From CALAED01 sp036378315 (GTDB lineage: Bacteria > Actinomycetota > Actinomycetes > Streptosporangiales > Streptosporangiaceae): a stretch of DNA of 64,000 nucleotides. Where the stretch lies: NCBI GenBank assembly GCA_036378315.1, contig DASUWU010000180.1:30359-94358 (forward strand). The letters are read 5' to 3'. The notes beneath the pieces are model-generated. The model worked only from the letters and a program-made list of their open reading frames with translations, was not told where the DNA came from and searched no databases. Position 1 is the stretch's first letter; each line of letters starts with the position of its first letter. Positions 16,543 through 25,240 of this stretch are shown here, piece by piece. A program made the position numbers and the translations under genes.

Positions 16543-17763
16543 TCACCGGGCGGACTCGCGGCACCAGCAGTCGCGGCCCGCTGGGCATGGCACGAGCAAC
16601 GGCCAGACGTCATCCCGCGCGTGCTTCCCCCAAGCCGGATCCGCGTGACCGTAGCCCTGCACCACGGTGAAGCTGACGTCCGGGTTGCCGCCGGCCCTGA
16701 TCAGGTCGGCCCCACGGGAATGGTCGCCGCGGCCGAGCGCCATGTTGACCCAGACGACAGGGACGTCGATCCCGGCCCAGTCGATGGCATAGATCGAGCG
16801 GTCGTCGGCCAGGATGGCGGCCAGGTCGCGGAGCTGCGCGGTGACGATCAGGCCGCTGCCGAGCTGGGCCAGGGCCTTGGCCCAGGTCGACAGCGGCGTC
16901 TGGTGGAGGGCGAACCGGTCGTGCGCCGCCGTCGCGCCCCAGGTGTACGTGCCGGCGCTGAGGCCCTGCTCGTAGATCCAGTTCAGCGGCCCTGGCAGCT
17001 CGGCCGTCTTGATGAGCGCGTAGTGGGCGATCCCGGCGTTGGTGAACGGGGAGCCGTCCGGACGCGGCGCGCCGGCCGAGCGGCCGGCGGGGTCATCGAT
17101 GGCCGCGCCGACCAGCGCCTTCAGGCTCGGATCGATCGTGTAGGAGAGCGAGAACCGTGACGGCGCGTGGAGCAGGTCACGGAAGCCGGCCGCGGTTTCC
17201 CTGGCCCGCCGGGTGAGCGCCGGTTCGGCGACCGGATCGTACGGGCCCGTGGTGTCGAGCACCATGACCCTGCCGAGCCGGCCCGAGCGGCCGGCGCGGC
17301 CGGCCGCGTAGTCGAGCGCCTGGATGCCGCCGACCGAGTGCCCGAGGACGTCGTACGGCATGCGCAGCGCCTGGTCGATCATCTCGATGATCTTGCTGTT
17401 GTCGCGTCTGCGCTTCGCCAGCCCCCACGTGGCGACCGCCGGATCGTCGCCAGGATGGTCGAGCGCGTCCTCCCGGGGCGTGATTCCGACGACCAGATAA
17501 CCGTGCCGCCGCAGGAAGTGCGCGAGGTTGTGCTCGCGCGGGGTGAAGAAGTTGCCGCGAAAGTTCAGACCGCCACCGGGCAACATATAAACAATGCGCG
17601 TCGCTTCGGCGGTGGTGCCGGCCACGACGTCGACGACCAGTGGATAGGGGTCAGTGCAGAGCGAAAACCGGGTGTGTACCCATTCTTGGTCATGGTCGAC
17701 CCGCTCGGCGACCGCAATTTCCCGGAATACCGAAGAGATCTGGACCATTAAACGCTCGTCCAT
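16543..17763 (-). CDS. Large alpha/beta hydrolase, possible esterase
   Basis: The product is about 406 residues, longer than a simple alpha/beta hydrolase. It has the oxyanion-hole strand VYMLPGGGLNFRGNFF, LVVGITPREDA, the nucleophile elbow LGHSVGGIQAL and a C-terminal His in VQGYGHADPAWG. Between them is a roughly 150-residue helical insert that could be a lid. No signal peptide is visible, so it is probably cytoplasmic. ATG 17763 was chosen; a GTG at 17772 is also in frame, and neither has a convincing ribosome site. The fifth codon is TTA (17749-17751), a rare codon here, unless a later ATG two residues beyond is used. Confidence 0.8.
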   Translation of the reverse strand: MDERLMVQISSVFREIAVAERVDHDQEWVHTRFSLCTDPYPLVVDVVAGTTAEATRIVYMLPGGGLNFRGNFFTPREHNLAHFLRRHGYLVVGITPREDALDHPGDDPAVATWGLAKRRRDNSKIIEMIDQALRMPYDVLGHSVGGIQALDYAAGRAGRSGRLGRVMVLDTTGPYDPVAEPALTRRARETAAGFRDLLHAPSRFSLSYTIDPSLKALVGAAIDDPAGRSAGAPRPDGSPFTNAGIAHYALIKTAELPGPLNWIYEQGLSAGTYTWGATAAHDRFALHQTPLSTWAKALAQLGSGLIVTAQLRDLAAILADDRSIYAIDWAGIDVPVVWVNMALGRGDHSRGADLIRAGGNPDVSFTVVQGYGHADPAWGKHARDDVWPLLVPCPAGRDCWCRESAR

Positions 17764-18146
17764 TAGTCCCACGGTATAGCACCCACGTCGGACGGTTCAA
17801 TATGGCCGCGCCCGGCCAACCCCATTGTCCGCAATTCACGAGATGCCCGGTGTGGACCACCCGGCCCGAGGAACCGTCCCCGGTCGGGTCGAGATGATCG
17901 TTTTGGCCGGTCATCAGCGTGCGCCCACCAATGATCGTCGCGGGCAGCAACAAGCGAACTACCGTCTGTCGGTAAGGCCGGAGTAAGTCGCGTCGAAACG
18001 CCGAGTTCGACGCACGCCCGGGCAGTTCGCTGTTGCCTGGCATGGCAACTTTCGCCAGTATGGCCGGGAGCCGGATATTCCCGGATACCCGGCGCCCGGG
18101 TGTTCCTGCGCATCCGGGATGGTGGCTGGTTCCCCGGGAGGAACCT
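17764..18146. promoter_or_regulatory. Divergent intergenic region, hydrolase and kinase genes
   Basis: About 380 bp between divergent genes. It contains a weaker relative of the 16-bp element (CGCAATTCACGAGATG at 17830-17845, facing the kinase gene, 301 bp from its start) and a palindromic CCGGATATTCCCGG-like stretch near 18070. No coding frame is supported. Confidence 0.35.
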
Positions 18147-19244
18147 GTGGCTGATGAATTCATTGGGGGCTCAGCGTCGGGTGGGGAAGCACTTGCTGCA
18201 CGTATAGAAGCCGATCGTGAACGGATCCTCGCGGCTTATGCGCGGGCGCTGGAGGAAATCGGCGGTGCGGCATCGGTGCGCCGGCAGGCGATCACCGATG
18301 GGGATCGGGCGCTCGCCGACGTCACCCGCAGCCTGCGGGCCGGACGCGTCCAGCTGTCGGAGCGGCGCAGATTGGCCGCGTGGGACACCGGAACCGAGAA
18401 CGCCGCCCGCGGTCACCACGCCCATGAGGCGCTCCAGGCGGCCACGGTGTTCTTCCGGGTGACCACCACCTTCGTGATGGGTTACCTGGTCACCGACGCG
18501 TTGCCGACCCAATTGCTCATGATCGTTCTATTCGCGTTGAACCGGAGCATCAACACCAACGTGAGCGAGATGACGGCCGCCTACACCGGGTTTTTGCTGA
18601 GCAAGCTCCAGGAGGCGCACGTCGCCGAGCGCCGCCGGATCGCTCGTGAGCTGCATGAGCGTATCGAGCGAACGTTGAGCGTCGCGTATCGTCAACTTGA
18701 GCTTTACCATCTCCACGAGGGAACCGCGGCGATCGCGCCATCCGGGCGGATCGAGACGGCGCAGCGGTCCATCGTGGAATCGTTGGAGAACCTGCATGCG
18801 GTGACGTCGGATCTGCGGCTGCAAGAAGCGATAGGAAACCTGGAAAAGGCGTTGACCAGTTATCTCGAGACCATCGGCTCAAGCGATGTCGACGTACGGC
18901 TCCGCGTCAGCGGCGACGAGAGCTGGGCGCCGCCCGCGGTGCGGGACGAGTCGTTCCTCGTCATCCGGGAGGCGATTCACAACGCGCTCACCCACGGCTC
19001 CCCCGGCACGGTGCTCGTCGACGTGGACATCACCCCCGACGGGCTGCATGCCCGCATCGAAGACGACGGCACCGGATTCGAGTCCGCCCGGCGTACCCGC
19101 TCGCGCGGCCTGGGCCTGCTGTCGATGCGGGAACGCGCGATGCTGATCGGCGGGAAGGTAACCGTATCTAGCATTCAAAGTCACGGCACACTGGTCGAGC
19201 TGCTGGTCCCACTCACTGGAAATCACGATGACACAACCCAATGA
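18147..19244 (+). CDS. NarL-type sensor histidine kinase, cytosolic (copy 2)
   Basis: This 365-residue kinase is built like the one at 13566: an N-terminal helical sensor region, HisKA_3 with ERRRIARELHERIERTLSV (His170), and HATPase_c (REAIHNALTHGSPG, RIEDDGTGFE, GLLSMRERAMLIGG). The H-box has HERIERT where copy 1 has HDRVGNG. The GTG at 18147 follows GGGAGGAACC. Its last 17 bases overlap the start of the response regulator gene, so the pair is translationally coupled and forms a cognate two-component system. The region before the H-box is similar between copies (VRRQAITDGDRALADVTRSL against VARQQTVAHANQSLSDIVAS), pointing to duplication. Confidence 0.92.
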   Translation: MADEFIGGSASGGEALAARIEADRERILAAYARALEEIGGAASVRRQAITDGDRALADVTRSLRAGRVQLSERRRLAAWDTGTENAARGHHAHEALQAATVFFRVTTTFVMGYLVTDALPTQLLMIVLFALNRSINTNVSEMTAAYTGFLLSKLQEAHVAERRRIARELHERIERTLSVAYRQLELYHLHEGTAAIAPSGRIETAQRSIVESLENLHAVTSDLRLQEAIGNLEKALTSYLETIGSSDVDVRLRVSGDESWAPPAVRDESFLVIREAIHNALTHGSPGTVLVDVDITPDGLHARIEDDGTGFESARRTRSRGLGLLSMRERAMLIGGKVTVSSIQSHGTLVELLVPLTGNHDDTTQ

Positions 19245-19926
19245 TCGCATCACGATATTGATCGTCGATGACCACGCGCTCCTCCGCGAGGGGCTGCGGG
19301 AGATCCTCGAGGCGCAGGACGACATGATGGTCGTCGGTGAGGCGGGCGACAGCGCGACCGCCATCGCGCTGGTCGCCGAGAAGCGGCCGAACGTCATCCT
19401 CCTCGACGTGGAGATCCCCGGCGAGGACGTCACCACCACGGTGAACAGGATCCGCTCGCTCTCGCCCGACTCCAAAGTCATCATCCTGAGCATGTACGAC
19501 GGCCCGCAGTTGCTCCGCAGCCTGCTCGCCGCCGGCGTACGCGGCTACCTGCTCAAGAGCGTGCACCGCCAGGAGCTGGTCACCGCCATCCGCAGCGCCC
19601 ACTCCGACAACGGCCGCATCGTCCTCGCCGTGTCCAGGGAGAGCCTCGCCCAGGCCCAGGAGCCCGCGTCCGACCTGCTGTCCGCGCGGGAGCGAGAGGT
19701 GCTCGAGCTCACCGCCCAGGCCCTCAGCAACACGCAGATCGCCTCCCGGCTCAGCCTCACCGAGGCCACCGTCAAGCGGCACCTCCGCAACATCTTCGTC
19801 AAGCTGGGCGCGGTCTCCCGGATCGATGCCGTCAACAAGGCCACCGCGGCCTCCCTCATCACCGTCAAAGACCGCCCGGCCGCGCCCCGCAAGCTCAAGA
19901 TCTCCCCGCCCGAGGCCGACACCTGA
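19228..19926 (+). CDS. NarL/FixJ-family response regulator
   Basis: The 232-residue protein has an N-terminal receiver domain (ILIVDDHALLREGLREIL, phospho-acceptor Asp60 in VILLDVEIPG, Thr/Ser switch in VIILSMYD, Lys in YLLKSV) and a C-terminal LuxR helix-turn-helix (SAREREVLELTAQALSNTQ, then VKRHLRNIFVKLGAVSR). All receiver residues are present, so phosphorylation by the kinase at 18147 is likely. Its start overlaps that gene. Target genes are unknown. Confidence 0.94.
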   Translation: MTQPNDRITILIVDDHALLREGLREILEAQDDMMVVGEAGDSATAIALVAEKRPNVILLDVEIPGEDVTTTVNRIRSLSPDSKVIILSMYDGPQLLRSLLAAGVRGYLLKSVHRQELVTAIRSAHSDNGRIVLAVSRESLAQAQEPASDLLSAREREVLELTAQALSNTQIASRLSLTEATVKRHLRNIFVKLGAVSRIDAVNKATAASLITVKDRPAAPRKLKISPPEADT

Positions 19927-19944
19927 TCCCCTGGCCATACCGGC

Positions 19945-20910
19945 TCACGGGCCGTCGGTTCCCCATTTCGGGGGGAAGATCGCGGACAGGCGGTCGCGCT
20001 CGTCGCGGGTGAGGCGTACGGCCACGGCGGCGGCGTTCATCTCCAGGTGCACGCGGCTGCGGGTGCTCGGCACCGGCACGACGCCCGGCTGGGCCAGCAG
20101 CCAGGCGAGGGCGAGGCGGCCCAGGCTGACGTCCCTCTCGGCGGCCATGGCCTCCGCGGCGAGGAGCATGTCCTTGCGCCGCGCCGCGCTCTCGGGTCCG
20201 AAGCGCCGGTCGTGCCGCCGCAGGTCACCGGCGGCCAGGTGCTCGACCGAGCTGACGCGGCCGGTGAGCAGGCCGCGGGCGAGGGGGCGGCAGGCGACGA
20301 CCGTGATACCCAGCGCGCGGGCGGCGGGCAGCTCCTCGGCTTCGATTCCCCGCTCCAGCAGGGAGTACTCCCCGGCGAACGCGGCGATGGGGCGGGTGGC
20401 GTGCGCGCGGCGCAGTTCGTCGGCGGTCGCCTTCGAAATACCGATATACCTGATCTTCCCGGCGTCGACGAGCTCACCGAGACGCCCCACGCTCTCCTCC
20501 ACCGGCACGTGCGGGTCGACCCGTGCCAGGTAGTAGAGGTCGATCTGATCGACGGCGAGGCGGCGCAACGAGGCGTCGCAGGCGCGTGATAAATGCTCCG
20601 GGCTGCCGTCGATGCCGATCGGCCGCCCCCTCGGGTCGAACCGAAGCCCGCCCCGGGTCGCGATGAACGCCTCGTCCCGGTATCCGGTGAGCGCCTGGCC
20701 GACGATCCGCTCGACCTCGCCCGCGGCATAGAAATCGGCGAGGTCGAACATCGTGATGCCGATGTTCAGCGCGTGCTGCACCGTCGTGATGATCTCTTCT
20801 TCGTCGACCACCCCGTACCCACCGGTGAAGGCGCCGCAGCCAAGCCCTATCGGGGGCCAGCTCGGATCGCGCTCGCCGAAATTCCCGACGCTCATCCCGT
20901 TTTCCGTCAT
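19945..20910 (-). CDS. Aldo/keto reductase-like protein with altered catalytic tetrad
   Basis: The 321-residue protein has the aldo/keto reductase barrel: LGCGAFTGGYG, the Asp/Tyr segment MFDLADFYAAGEVERIVG, IRYIGISKATADELRRA, CRPLARGLLTGRV and VVPVPSTRSRVH. Two of the four usual catalytic residues differ. The Lys of the TKxG strand is Arg (FIATRGGL), and the His of the YxLHRVD strand is Ala (YYLARVDPH). The Asp and Tyr are kept. The fold should bind NADPH, but reduction of carbonyls may be weak or use a different mechanism. The ATG at 20910 was taken; an ATG at 20895 has the better ribosome site (GGAAA). Confidence 0.85.
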   Translation of the reverse strand: MTENGMSVGNFGERDPSWPPIGLGCGAFTGGYGVVDEEEIITTVQHALNIGITMFDLADFYAAGEVERIVGQALTGYRDEAFIATRGGLRFDPRGRPIGIDGSPEHLSRACDASLRRLAVDQIDLYYLARVDPHVPVEESVGRLGELVDAGKIRYIGISKATADELRRAHATRPIAAFAGEYSLLERGIEAEELPAARALGITVVACRPLARGLLTGRVSSVEHLAAGDLRRHDRRFGPESAARRKDMLLAAEAMAAERDVSLGRLALAWLLAQPGVVPVPSTRSRVHLEMNAAAVAVRLTRDERDRLSAIFPPKWGTDGP

Positions 20911-21053
20911 GACCGCACGAAACCTGGACTCGTAGTGTCTCAGCAGCCGCTCGAGAAACGCGCAAGGCGCCGTGGACGAGCGGCGCTCGCCGGTGGCCGG
21001 AAACCGGAGAAGGTCATCGCGGAAAACCCTTCGGACGCTTGGACGGAGGCACC

Positions 21054-21518
21054 CTACGAGCGCCGGACGAGGACGCGGGCGAACGGGACGAGGAGCAGGC
21101 CGGCACCGAGCAGCAGCAGACCCGCGGTGAGGATCCACTCGCGCGAGGGGCCGGTGTAGACACGGTCGGGGCGGCCGACGTCGATGGCCGCGATCCGCTG
21201 ACCGGGGTTCAGCGCGACGTCCCCGTACAGGTAGCTGTCGCGCCGCCGGTCGCGGCCGTCCTGAGAGGTGAAGGTCCCCCGCCACGAGCAGGACTCATGG
21301 CTCAGGTGGTGCACGCAGGCCCGCTGCGCGGCGACGAACGTGCCCGGCGTTCCCTGGGCCCTGCCGGCCCGGACGGCCGGGCCGAGATTGGGGACGGAGA
21401 TCAGGAGCAGCACGATCCCGGTGATGGTCGTGAGGGTCAGCGAGAACGCGGACGGCCGGCGCCGCCGGCGCCGCGCTCCCGAGCCGCCCTCGGTGCTGGA
21501 CTCAGGCGCGCCGATCAT
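21054..21518 (-). CDS. Two-helix membrane protein of unknown function
   Basis: The 154-residue protein has a basic N-terminus (ARRRRRRP), one transmembrane helix at about residues 24-42, an outside-type segment of about 80 residues with two cysteines (RACVHHLSHESCSW) and a second helix near the C-terminus (WILTAGLLLLGAGLLLVPF). This fits a small protein with an extracytoplasmic loop. Its ATG overlaps the stop of the upstream membrane-protein gene (ATGA), so the two are coupled. No family was recognised. Confidence 0.75.
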   Translation of the reverse strand: MIGAPESSTEGGSGARRRRRRPSAFSLTLTTITGIVLLLISVPNLGPAVRAGRAQGTPGTFVAAQRACVHHLSHESCSWRGTFTSQDGRDRRRDSYLYGDVALNPGQRIAAIDVGRPDRVYTGPSREWILTAGLLLLGAGLLLVPFARVLVRRS

Positions 21519-22084
21519 GCGCTGGCGTAGGCGCAGGTGCAGGCGGCCGCGCGCCGGCCGGGCGCGGGTGCGGCGGGCCGGCGGTGCATGATCATCGCGA
21601 TCACCATGGGGATGGTCACCACGGTGTTGTAGAACAGGTGCAGCTCCACCCGGGGGAAGAAGATCTGGAGGATGCTCGTGGGGACCGGCCGCCCGGCGAG
21701 ATGCCAGCCGCTCTGCGCCTGGATGAGCAGCAGCAGGTGTTCGAAGTGATGCCAGATCTGGATCACCAGTGCGATGTTCCACCAGGTACGGGCCCGGCCG
21801 GTGAAGCCCGCGCGGAGGGCGAGCAGGGCGATCAGCATGATCACCGCGTACCCGTAGTGCAGCGCCTCTGACTTCACCAGCCACGGGAATGGCTCGCCGA
21901 GGAGGCCGCGCGCCTTGGGCACCGGCCAGCCGAGGGCCCAGATCTGGATCGCCTGCACGACGTGCTCGGCCCAGTGCGCCACGACGATGAAGAGGAAGAC
22001 CTGCAAACTCAGCTTGTGGCCGTGGGTGTTGAGGACGGTGAGGCCGCTGCGGAGCCGCCCCGGCGTGGCCGGCGTGGTCGTCAT
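21515..22084 (-). CDS. Multi-pass membrane protein of unknown function, His-rich
   Basis: The 189-residue protein has about five hydrophobic helices and several in-membrane His residues (VVAHWAEHVVQAIQIW, ALHYGYAV, IWHHFEHLLLLIQ, VELHLFYNTVV), a pattern seen in metal- or haem-binding membrane proteins, though no such family is identified. The ATG at 22084 has a good TTGGAGG site. The gene runs into the following membrane-protein gene by an ATGA overlap. Function cannot be predicted. Confidence 0.78.
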   Translation of the reverse strand: MTTTPATPGRLRSGLTVLNTHGHKLSLQVFLFIVVAHWAEHVVQAIQIWALGWPVPKARGLLGEPFPWLVKSEALHYGYAVIMLIALLALRAGFTGRARTWWNIALVIQIWHHFEHLLLLIQAQSGWHLAGRPVPTSILQIFFPRVELHLFYNTVVTIPMVIAMIMHRRPAAPAPGRRAAACTCAYASA

Positions 22085-22296
22085 GGTGAACCTCCAACTT
22101 GTTCGGCGTCTATCACTCCACGGCGTTGTGACATGCCTGACTGCGCCGGCCATTATCAGTCGACTTTAGCCCCGTCATTTGATTGTTCGCTAAATTATCG
22201 AATGAAACCCGTTAAACGCAGTCTTCTGAGGATTACATATCTGCCGGTCGTGGACAAGACCCGATCGGAGTAGCCGGACGGGTAGGGCAGGACGGC

Positions 22297-22995
22297 CTAG
22301 TCGGAGAGGATTCGCGCGGTGATCGCGAGAGCGACGGCCTGCGTCCTGTTGGGACAGCCGAGCTTGGCCAGGACGTTGGACACAAGGCGCTTGACACCGT
22401 GTTGCGATATGTTCAGGCGGCGGGCGATCTGCTTGTTACTCAGGCCCGCGACGAGCAATGCGAGCACGTCCTTTTCGCGGGGGGTGAGTTTGGGGTTCGG
22501 CGGAGCCGCGCCGAAGCCACCCGTCCGGGCCCTGGTCAGCAACCTTTGCGCCATTGCAGGCGGCACGGCGGTGCCGCCGTCGGCGATCACCGTCAAAATC
22601 TCGGCCAACGAATCGGAGTTCAGGTCGTGCTGGACCAGAAAACCATTGACGGGGATCATGGCAATGGCGTCAAGTAGTTCCTCGGGCACCTGGTCGAGAA
22701 GCAGCAAGACCTTGGCCCCGCGGCCGGCGGCGTCCCGCGCGAGCCCGTCGATCACGGAGAGCTCGGCGCCGTCGCACCCCAGGATGAGCACGTCCGGGCG
22801 GCGATCGGGCCCGGCCTGCGGCCGGGAGAGCGCCGGCCACGCCCAGACGTCGACCCCGTCCACCATCGACAGTGAACGCAACATCGCCGTGAGGCCCTGC
22901 CGCATGATCTCGCTGCGCACGAGAATCGCGACCCGGAATGCGGAGAGTTGCGCCGCCCGGCCTTCTTCGAAAGGCCGTTCCATGACGGATGACAT
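22297..22995 (-). CDS. Orphan LuxR-family regulator with a degenerate receiver domain
   Basis: The 232-residue protein ends in a LuxR helix-turn-helix (LTPREKDVLALLVAGLSNKQ, IARRLNISQHGVKRLVSNVL, AKLGCPNRTQAVALA). The N-terminal half resembles a receiver (RVAILVRSEIMRQGLTAML, DVLILGCDGAE, KVLLLLDQVPEELL), but the acidic pair is replaced by RS and the phospho-acceptor Asp by Gly. It is therefore probably controlled by ligand binding or amount rather than by a kinase. The ATG at 22995 follows AAAGGGG; a longer frame to 23022 has no support. It lies left of the enediyne genes and could be a cluster regulator. Confidence 0.88.
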   Translation of the reverse strand: MSSVMERPFEEGRAAQLSAFRVAILVRSEIMRQGLTAMLRSLSMVDGVDVWAWPALSRPQAGPDRRPDVLILGCDGAELSVIDGLARDAAGRGAKVLLLLDQVPEELLDAIAMIPVNGFLVQHDLNSDSLAEILTVIADGGTAVPPAMAQRLLTRARTGGFGAAPPNPKLTPREKDVLALLVAGLSNKQIARRLNISQHGVKRLVSNVLAKLGCPNRTQAVALAITARILSD

Positions 22996-23188
22996 GGCTA
23001 CCCCTTTACATCCGGCCGCCATCGCCCGTCATTGGGTGACGCGTACGGCCGCCCTCCCTGTCCCCCATCTACCCAGGCCCAGCAGTTACGTTATAAGCCG
23101 GTTTGCCGCCTTTTCAAGCTGATCACCAGAAGGTTGGAATACCGGATATCGGAAGTAGCAGCACCATGATCCGCGGCCGCGCCTGCGA

Positions 23189-23452
23189 TCAGGCCGCCAC
23201 CTCCGCCGGCTCCCGGTCGCGCAATAACCACCAGCGCCCGTCCGGGTCGTGCCGCAACTCGAACCGGCCGGCCGAGTTACGCACCGTCACCAGCCAGAAT
23301 TTGGTGTCCGCGAAATAACAGGAATTCCACCACTCGTCGCCGGCGCACCACGAACGGACCACGCCGGTCACCTCGTACAGCACGCCGCGCCAGCGGAACG
23401 CCATCGGCGCGTTTTCCACCACCAGACAGTTGATTGGCTCCGGAATTCCCAT
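23189..23452 (-). CDS. Small conserved protein, DUF6504-like
   Basis: The 87-residue product is rich in Trp and has a pattern typical of small DUF6504-like actinobacterial proteins: FRWRGVLYEVTGVVRSW, WWNSCYFADTKFWLVTV and FELRHDPDGRWWLLRDRE, suggesting a compact beta barrel. The ATG at 23452 has an AAGGGGG site. A TTA codon occurs at 23225-23227 in the WWLL stretch. It is 21 bp downstream of the carboxylase gene and likely in the same operon. Family assignment is from pattern only. Confidence 0.72.
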   Translation of the reverse strand: MGIPEPINCLVVENAPMAFRWRGVLYEVTGVVRSWCAGDEWWNSCYFADTKFWLVTVRNSAGRFELRHDPDGRWWLLRDREPAEVAA

Positions 23453-23473
23453 GGCCGCCCCCTTTGCCTCCGG

Positions 23474-24904
23474 TCACAGCGGAATGTTTCCATGCCGTCC
23501 GCGCGCCGGCGCCGCGCCCGCGAGGACTCGGGCGATCGCTCCCCGCGTCTCCTCCGGAGCGATCACCTCGTCGACGACGCCGACGTCGATCGCGCGGTCG
23601 AGCCCTCCTGCGGTGCGCTCGTGCTCTTCGGCCAGCCGGGCCTCGAGCGCCGGCCGCTCGTCCGCGGGCGCCGCGGCCAGCGTGCGGCGGTGCAGGATCC
23701 GCACCGCGGCCGGCGCACCCATGATCGCGATCTCGGCGGTCGGCCAGGCGAGGACCCGCGTGGCCCCGAGCGCCCGGGAGTTCATCGCGATGTAGGCGCC
23801 ACCGTACGACTTGCGGGTGATCAAGGTGACCCTGGGCACGGTCGACTCGGCGAAGGCATGCAGCAGCTTGGCGCCGCGGCGGACGATGCCGTCCCGTTCC
23901 TGGCTTACCCCGGGCAGGTAGCCGGGGACGTCGACCAGCACGACGAGCGGCACTCCGAAGGAATCGCACATCCGGACGAAGCGGGCGGCCTTCTCCGCCG
24001 CCGCGGCGTCCAGGCAGCCGCCAAGACGTATCGGGTTGTTGGCGAGCACCCCGATCGTCCTGCCGCCCAGCCGGCCGAGGGCGGTCACCATGTTGGGCGC
24101 CCATCGAGGGTGCAGCTCGACGCCGGCACCGCCGGGGTCGAGCAGCCGGTCGACCAGTTGGTGCACGTCGTAGGCGCGGCGCGCGGACTCAGGCAGCAGG
24201 GCAGCGAAGTCCTTCTCGTGCACCTCGCCGGGGCGCAGCCGCCCCTGGTGGCCGAGCAGCACGGCGAGTTGCCTGGCGGCCAGGTAGGCCTCCTCGTCGG
24301 TGCGCGCAACGATGTGCGCCACCCCGTTGCGGGCGTGCGGCGCAGGTCCGCCCAGCTGCTCCATGTCGACGTCTTCGCCGGTCACGCTGCGTACGACGTC
24401 CGGGCCTGTGACGAAGATCCGGCCGGACTCGGACAGGATGACGATGTCGGTCAGCGCCGGGCCGTAGGCGGCGCCGCCGGCCGCCGGACCGAGCACGACC
24501 GAGATCTGGGGGACCACGCCGGACGCGTGCGTCATCGCCGCGAACACCCGGCCCACGCCGTGCAGGCTCTGCGCGCCCTCGGTCAGCCGGGCGCCGCCCG
24601 AGTGCCACAGGCCGATGATCGGGATGCGCTCGCGCACCGCCACGTCGTAGGCGTGCACGATCCGCTCGCACCCGTCGGCGCTCATCGCGCCGCCCTGGAC
24701 GCGGGCGTCGCTGGCGAAGGCGACCACCGGCACGCCCTCGATCCGGCCACGGGCGGCGAACACGCCGCCGCCGTCCTCGGCGGCCAGTGGGCGCAGGCTC
24801 TCGTCGTCGAAGAGCACCTCGAGGCGAATCCAGGGATCGCGGGGGTCCGGCTCCGGCTCCGCGCGGTCGAGGAGGATGGCCGGACGATTGTCGAGCGCAG
24901 TCAC
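23474..24904 (-). CDS. Acyl-CoA carboxylase beta (carboxyltransferase) subunit
   Basis: The 476-residue protein is a carboxyltransferase of the acetyl/propionyl-CoA carboxylase beta family, which transfers CO2 from biotin to acyl-CoA to give malonyl- or methylmalonyl-CoA. Both crotonase-fold halves are present (GGAMSADGCERIVHAYDVAV, PIIGLWHSGGARLTEGAQSL, GPAAGGAAYGPALTDIVI, then PLVVLVDVPGYLPGVSQE and TRKSYGGAYIAMNSRALGA). The GTG at 24904 follows AGGGAGACC; an open frame continues to 25051. It diverges from the enediyne operon and could raise malonyl-CoA supply for the PKS. No biotin carboxylase partner is in the window, so it must pair with one elsewhere. Confidence 0.92.
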   Translation of the reverse strand: MTALDNRPAILLDRAEPEPDPRDPWIRLEVLFDDESLRPLAAEDGGGVFAARGRIEGVPVVAFASDARVQGGAMSADGCERIVHAYDVAVRERIPIIGLWHSGGARLTEGAQSLHGVGRVFAAMTHASGVVPQISVVLGPAAGGAAYGPALTDIVILSESGRIFVTGPDVVRSVTGEDVDMEQLGGPAPHARNGVAHIVARTDEEAYLAARQLAVLLGHQGRLRPGEVHEKDFAALLPESARRAYDVHQLVDRLLDPGGAGVELHPRWAPNMVTALGRLGGRTIGVLANNPIRLGGCLDAAAAEKAARFVRMCDSFGVPLVVLVDVPGYLPGVSQERDGIVRRGAKLLHAFAESTVPRVTLITRKSYGGAYIAMNSRALGATRVLAWPTAEIAIMGAPAAVRILHRRTLAAAPADERPALEARLAEEHERTAGGLDRAIDVGVVDEVIAPEETRGAIARVLAGAAPARGRHGNIPL

Positions 24905-25240
24905 TATAGGTCTCCCTGCGGTTCTGCTTCGCGCTCGGGGCAACGGCACGGCGGGCACCGCGGCCGTCCAATTCCCTAATGCGCTGCGATCAGCGTGCCC
25001 GACCGGCGATCCGGGTGCTTCTCTGATGTTGCCAATCGACCGGTCAGCCATTTTATAACGGCGTCATGGAATGCCGTTCATAACACCGTTATATTCGTTC
25101 GTCGCCATCCGTAGGGAACCGCCTCCCCGGCGCGCGCAATCCGGAAGATGTAGCGGGGGTATCGAAAGTATGACGATGGACTCGTTCACAAGGGTGACAG
25201 GGGCATGCCACCTGCGGTGGCTGGCACAAGGAGGACCACC
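24905..25240. promoter_or_regulatory. Divergent promoter region of the carboxylase and enediyne genes
   Basis: The region holds an 8-bp inverted repeat TATAACGG/CCGTTATA at 25054-25061 and 25086-25093 with a 24-nt gap, whose right arm is part of a tighter ATAAC-ACC-GTTAT palindrome, and the shared 16-bp element at 25135-25150. Both are AT-rich or non-coding in character and sit where promoters for the two divergent genes should lie. Confidence 0.5.
25135..25150 (+). promoter_or_regulatory. Shared 16-bp element upstream of the first enediyne gene
   Basis: CGCAATCCGGAAGATG lies 91 bp upstream of the first DUF1702 start. The identical 16 bases occur 87 bp upstream of the DUF5987 (E8-like) gene at 39956-39971. 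Identity plus nearly equal spacing argue for a common regulator or promoter element. Confidence 0.6.
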
